From contig CAWESO010000010.1 of assembly GCA_963811775.1 (NCBI GenBank), positions 62,001 through 126,000 on the forward strand: a DNA stretch of 64,000 bases, written 5' to 3'. Source of the stretch: Chersky-840 sp963811775. GTDB taxonomy: Bacteria > Actinomycetota > Acidimicrobiia > Acidimicrobiales > UBA8190. This document shows, piece by piece, positions 60,402 through 64,000 of the stretch. The position numbers and the translations under genes were made by a program. The notes under the pieces are model-generated. The model made no database searches, had not been told where the DNA came from, and saw only the letters and a program-made list of their open reading frames with translations. Position 1 is the first letter of the stretch, and each line of letters starts with the position of its first letter.

Positions 60402-61766
60402 ATGGACCAGCAGCCCCAGCGGCTCGCCCTGGTGGAGGAGCCCGAGCCGCTGTCCATCGCCGACCTCTACCGCCAGGTCCAGGCGGCGGTCGCGGCGTCG
60501 TTCCCGCGGGGGCACCTGCAGTGGGTGCGGGGCGAGATCCAGAGCATCTCGGACCGCACCGGGCACTGTTACATGGACCTTGTCGACCCCGACGCACCGC
60601 GCGGTCGTGACACCCCGGTCCTGAAGGTCAATTGCTGGGGCCGGACCTGGGGCCCGCTCAAGAACGCGCTGGGGAAGCAGGGGATCGTCCTCGAGCCCGG
60701 CGCGGTGGTCTCGTTGCGGGGCCACGTCGAGTTCTACCCCCCCAAGGGCCAGATCAACTTCATCGCCGTGGACGTGGACGTCACCGCCCTCCTCGGCCGC
60801 ATGGCGGCGCGGCGGGCCGCGCTGCTCCACACCCTCGACACCGAGGGCCTCCTCCGTCGCAACCCGGCACTCGCCGTGCCCGAGGTGCCGTTGCGGATCG
60901 GTCTCGTGGCCAGCCCGGGATCGGAGGGATACAACGACTTCACCGGCCAGCTCCAGGCGTCGGACATCGCCTTCTCCGTGATCTTGTTCCGCGCCAACGT
61001 CCAGGGGACGGGATCACCCGCCTCGGTGGCCCGCGCCCTGCGGGCGGTTTCGGGCTCTGACTGTGACGTCGCCGTCCTCGTGCGCGGGGGTGGCTCCCGC
61101 GCCGACCTGGCCGCGTTCGACGCCGAGCCCGTGGCCCGCGCCATCGCCACCCTGCCGATCCCCTTGTGGACCGGTATCGGGCACACCGGCGACCAGTCGG
61201 TGGCCGACATCGTCGCCAACCGCGCCTTCGTGACGCCGACGGCGTGTGCCCAGGAACTGGTCCTCCGGGTGGGGGAGTGGTGGGACGGCATCGTCCGCTC
61301 GGGGGCGCAGGTGGGACGGCGCGCCGTGGCTGCCCTGGAGGCAGCGGCGCGCCGGGACGCGACCGCCCGACACCGGTTGAGCACCGCCACGCGCCATCAG
61401 CTCTCTCGGCACTCCGAACGGCTCGAGCGGCGGGTGGCCCACGTCTCGGTCAATGCCCGTCGGCAGCTCGATGCGGCCGCCGACGCCGTCGAGCGCCGGT
61501 CACAACGCCTCGGCCCTTGGGCGCTCGCCGTCCTCGACGGCCTGCACGACAAGCTCGGCACGTGGCGACGCCTGTTGGCCGCCTACGACATCGAGCGCCA
61601 GCTCGAACGGGGCTACACGATCACGCTCCGGCCCGACGGCACCGTGGTGCGCTCGGCGCATGACATCGAGACCGGGTCCACCCTGGTCACGAGGTTCGCG
61701 GACGGCCGGGTCCGCTCGACGGTCGAGGCCACAGAGTCCCACCCGACGACCGAGGGGCAATCATGA
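60402..61766 (+). CDS. xseA: Exodeoxyribonuclease VII large subunit
   Basis: 454 aa, normal length. N-terminal OB fold (ADLYRQVQAAVAASFPRGHL, GEIQSISDRTGHCYMDLVD), nuclease region with LLRRNPALAVPEVPLRIGLV, GSDCDVAVLVRGGGSRADLAAF, TGIGHTGDQSVADIVANRAFVTPTA, and a coiled tail. Degrades single-stranded DNA with XseB. Overlaps xseB by ATGA. Appears leaderless. Confidence 0.96.
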   Translation: MDQQPQRLALVEEPEPLSIADLYRQVQAAVAASFPRGHLQWVRGEIQSISDRTGHCYMDLVDPDAPRGRDTPVLKVNCWGRTWGPLKNALGKQGIVLEPGAVVSLRGHVEFYPPKGQINFIAVDVDVTALLGRMAARRAALLHTLDTEGLLRRNPALAVPEVPLRIGLVASPGSEGYNDFTGQLQASDIAFSVILFRANVQGTGSPASVARALRAVSGSDCDVAVLVRGGGSRADLAAFDAEPVARAIATLPIPLWTGIGHTGDQSVADIVANRAFVTPTACAQELVLRVGEWWDGIVRSGAQVGRRAVAALEAAARRDATARHRLSTATRHQLSRHSERLERRVAHVSVNARRQLDAAADAVERRSQRLGPWALAVLDGLHDKLGTWRRLLAAYDIERQLERGYTITLRPDGTVVRSAHDIETGSTLVTRFADGRVRSTVEATESHPTTEGQS

Positions 61767-62110
61767 ACGCACAGGGACATGACGACCAGGCTGCGCCCGA
61801 CGACGACGCGGTGGGGGGGCTGAGCTACATGGAGGCGAGCCGCGAGCTCGACGGGATCGTGGAGTTCTTCGAGAAGAGCGAGGTCGACGTGGACCAGCTC
61901 GTGGCGCGCCTCGAGCGGGCCACCGCCATCGTCGACGAGCTCGACCGGCGCATCCGGCGCACCCGGGCCCAGGTCGAGGAGCTCGTGCCCAAGCTCGAAG
62001 CGGCGGGGCGCAGCGCGTCACCGGAGACCAGTGTCGACGATGCCGCGGACGGGTCGAGTGCCGGGGACGCCGACGACGGGGCGTCGGACGGGGACACACT
62101 TCCCTTCTGA
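61763..62110 (+). CDS. xseB: Exodeoxyribonuclease VII small subunit
   Basis: 115 aa. Core SYMEASRELDGIVEFFEKSEVDVDQLVARLERATAIV is the standard small-subunit helical hairpin; the acidic C-terminal extension (ASDGDTLPF) is longer than usual. Coupled with xseA. Confidence 0.94.
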   Translation: MNAQGHDDQAAPDDDAVGGLSYMEASRELDGIVEFFEKSEVDVDQLVARLERATAIVDELDRRIRRTRAQVEELVPKLEAAGRSASPETSVDDAADGSSAGDADDGASDGDTLPF

Positions 62111-62120
62111 ACGGGCCTTC

Positions 62121-63425
62121 TCAGTCCGACGACAGGCGCACGGGCAGGCGGGTGAGCCCGCGCAGCGTGATGGTGTCGCGATGAGAGACGGTGTTCTCGC
62201 CGGGCTCGATGGTGCCGAAACGCGACAGCAGACGGCTGAAGCACACCTGCCCCTCAAGCCGGGCCAGCGCAGCACCGAGGCAGTAGTGGATCCCGCTCCC
62301 GAAGCTCAGGGGCGCCCCTTCGTCGCGCCCGAGGTCGAGGGTCTCGGGATCGGTGAACCGGCGAGGGTCGCGGTTGGCCGCACCGAGCAACGTGAGCACC
62401 TGCTCCCCGGCCGCGATGTCCTGCCCTTCGATGACGGTCGGTCGAAATGCCGTGCGCCCGTCGAGCTGCACGGGACTGTCCCACCGCAGCAGTTCCTCGA
62501 CGGCCCGTTGCACCGCGTCGGGGTCGTCGACCGACCGGCGCAGGCGCACCAGCTCGTCGGGGTGGGACAACAGCGCCCACAGCCCGTTGCCGATGAGGTT
62601 CGTCGTGGTCTCGAAGCCGGCCGCGAAGAGGAGGATGGCGGTGGAGACCACCTCGTCCTCGGTGAGGCGGTCCGACCCGTCGGACACGGCGATGAGCTCC
62701 GACAGAAGGTCCGGTTGGGGTCGGGCGCGCCGCTCGGCGATGAGCCCCGCGAAGTACCGCTCCATGACGATCCTCGCCGCCCGCGCCCCCCGGAGCTCCT
62801 CGAGGGTCGACACGGGCTCGAGGAGGCGCGTGGCGGCGCGCACCAGATCCTGGAACTGGTGACGATCCTCCACCGGTACCCCGAGCAGCTCGCCGATCAC
62901 GGCGACCGGCAGGGGGAAGGCGAGCTCGGCCATGACGTCAACGCTGTCACCGCCGGCTCCGAGCTCGGCCATGGTGTCGAGGAGCCCGTCGCACAGCGCT
63001 ACGACATGGGGACGCACGGCCTCGACGGTGTTGGGCGTGAAGGCCCGTGCCACCAGCCCGCGCAGGCGGGTGTGGTCGGGTGGGTTGAGCGTCAGTATCG
63101 ACTGGCGGCGTGCGAAGAACGCGAAGAAGTCGTCGACCTCATCGGCCGGGATCCCCCAGCGGGCCACCCGCGCGAAAGCGGTGGTGTCCTCATCGCCCTT
63201 GCCGAAGTGGGGGGATCGCAGCACCTGCTGGCAATGGGCGAAGCGCGTGACGATCCAGCTCCCCAACGACGATCGGAAGATGGGCGAATGCTCGCGGATG
63301 CGGGCGTAGTGCGGATACGGGTCAGCCCGGCCTTCGGGCGTCGCCAGCAGCACGACGAGCTCGTCGGCGGGGTCGAACGACCCAGGTGCCGTACCCGGCG
63401 ACGGTGATGAGCCCAGTACCGGCAT
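62121..63425 (-). CDS. Cytochrome P450
   Basis: 434 aa class I bacterial P450. I-helix AGFETTTN, ExxR in EELLRWD, haem-binding FGSGIHYCLGAALAR with the Cys ligand. Substrate unknown; no ferredoxin gene adjacent. It follows the acyl-CoA synthetase by 3 bp, so probably shares an operon. Confidence 0.95.
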   Translation of the reverse strand: MPVLGSSPSPGTAPGSFDPADELVVLLATPEGRADPYPHYARIREHSPIFRSSLGSWIVTRFAHCQQVLRSPHFGKGDEDTTAFARVARWGIPADEVDDFFAFFARRQSILTLNPPDHTRLRGLVARAFTPNTVEAVRPHVVALCDGLLDTMAELGAGGDSVDVMAELAFPLPVAVIGELLGVPVEDRHQFQDLVRAATRLLEPVSTLEELRGARAARIVMERYFAGLIAERRARPQPDLLSELIAVSDGSDRLTEDEVVSTAILLFAAGFETTTNLIGNGLWALLSHPDELVRLRRSVDDPDAVQRAVEELLRWDSPVQLDGRTAFRPTVIEGQDIAAGEQVLTLLGAANRDPRRFTDPETLDLGRDEGAPLSFGSGIHYCLGAALARLEGQVCFSRLLSRFGTIEPGENTVSHRDTITLRGLTRLPVRLSSD

Positions 63426-63428
63426 CGA

Positions 63429-64000
63429 TCAGTGGATACGGCGCTCGCGCTGGCGCCAGTACGGCTCGCGCAGCTCGCGTTTGAGCACCTTCCCCGAGGG
63501 GTTGCGGGGGAGGGCGGCCACGACGTCCACCGACGTCGGGCACTTGTAGTGCGCCAGCCGCTCCCGGCAGAAGGCGATGATCGAGTCCCGGTCCAGGTCC
63601 GACCCCGGTGCGGCGACGACGACGGCCTTCACCGTCTCGCCCCACTTGTCGTCGGGGACGCCGATGACCGCGGCATCGGCGATAGCGGGCATGGCCATCA
63701 GCACGTTCTCGACCTCGGCGGGGTAGATGTTCTCCCCGCCCGACACCACCATGTCCTTGATGCGGTCGTGGAGGTAGAGGTAGCCGTCTTCGTCGAGGTA
63801 GCCGGCGTCGCCGGTGGCGAGCCATCCCCCCTCGTCGACGGTGCGCGCCGTCTCCGCGGGCTTGTCCCAGTAGCCGAGCATGTTGAAGCCCGACCTCGTG
63901 CGCACCTCTCCCACCTCGTGGGGCCCGAGCTCGCTCCCGGTGTCGGGATCGATGATCCGCAGCTCCACCTCGGCCAGGGGCTTCCCGGCGGCCCGCAACA
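63429..64000 (-). CDS. Acyl-CoA synthetase (AMP-forming), C-terminal part, runs off the window
   Basis: The last 190 residues: RAAGKPLAEVELRIIDPDTG, the hinge TGDAGYLDEDGYLYLHDRIKDMV, GGENIYPAEVENVL, and the catalytic lysine in NPSGKVLKRELRE. The N-terminal part with the adenylate loop lies beyond 64000. Fatty acid or carboxylic acid activation, followed by the P450. Confidence 0.93.
   Translation of the reverse strand, partial: LRAAGKPLAEVELRIIDPDTGSELGPHEVGEVRTRSGFNMLGYWDKPAETARTVDEGGWLATGDAGYLDEDGYLYLHDRIKDMVVSGGENIYPAEVENVLMAMPAIADAAVIGVPDDKWGETVKAVVVAAPGSDLDRDSIIAFCRERLAHYKCPTSVDVVAALPRNPSGKVLKRELREPYWRQRERRIH

Overview
The window is 64 kb of high-GC, densely packed, strongly GC3-biased DNA from an actinobacterium, most likely class Acidimicrobiia. 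The pointers are a GWW-x-ASDGKWYPPE element, a PPOX-class F420-type enzyme, LAXTG (class E) sortase signals, several leaderless starts that coincide with the predicted transcription start, many GTG starts, and four-base ATGA or GTGA overlaps inside operons. The taxonomic call is inference. No rRNA, tRNA or CRISPR array was seen. The one certain RNA gene is rnpB (RNase P RNA).

Layout. 0-3.5 kb: two divergent paralogous surface proteins (neocarzinostatin-like domain, Thr-rich stalk, LAXTG signal, membrane anchor, cytoplasmic tail ending WFLGR). 3.7-7.3 kb: sulfur block of cysteine dioxygenase, rhodanese, metY and metX behind a leaderless promoter. 7.3-20.3 kb: core-like genes including an orphan pilin-like protein, a DEAD-box helicase fused to a cold-shock domain, two PPOX-fold proteins, DinB-fold proteins, a site-2 protease with CBS domains, a Nudix hydrolase, a zinc-ribbon protein and a histidine phosphatase. 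20.3-24.5 kb: an autoregulated TetR, haloalkane dehalogenase and sulfatase operon opposite a quinone oxidoreductase.

25-38 kb holds an amine and amino-acid catabolism cluster: three class III aminotransferases, an Lrp/AsnC regulator, an FAD amine oxidase-like protein, an APC permease with a universal stress protein, a saccharopine dehydrogenase-like protein and an aldehyde dehydrogenase. An IS110 element lies inside it. The last two catabolic genes, an aminobutyraldehyde dehydrogenase-like gene and a GABA transaminase-like gene, are broken by indels. 38-53 kb: an SDR, queA and SufR-like operon under an AT-rich palindrome, a DMT transporter, a WYL regulator, an epoxide hydrolase-like protein, secreted GH26-like and GH114-like glycosidases, an ArsR/SRPBCC operon and several small membrane proteins.

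53-60 kb is an accessory stretch with visibly lower GC in places. It contains a cyclic-nucleotide-binding protein, a complete IS5-family element beside a methyltransferase, gene fragments, a TetR locus, and a decayed tyrosine integrase whose 3' end lies 30 bp from the 3' end of rnpB. From 60.4 kb the chromosome returns to core genes (xseA-xseB), then a cytochrome P450 and the C-terminal part of an acyl-CoA synthetase that runs off the window.

Several genes carry single-base frameshifts (14.6, 32.2, 36.1, 36.6, 37.1, 59.4 and 59.7 kb). Whether these are real mutations or assembly errors cannot be decided from the sequence alone, and it affects how the broken genes should be read.
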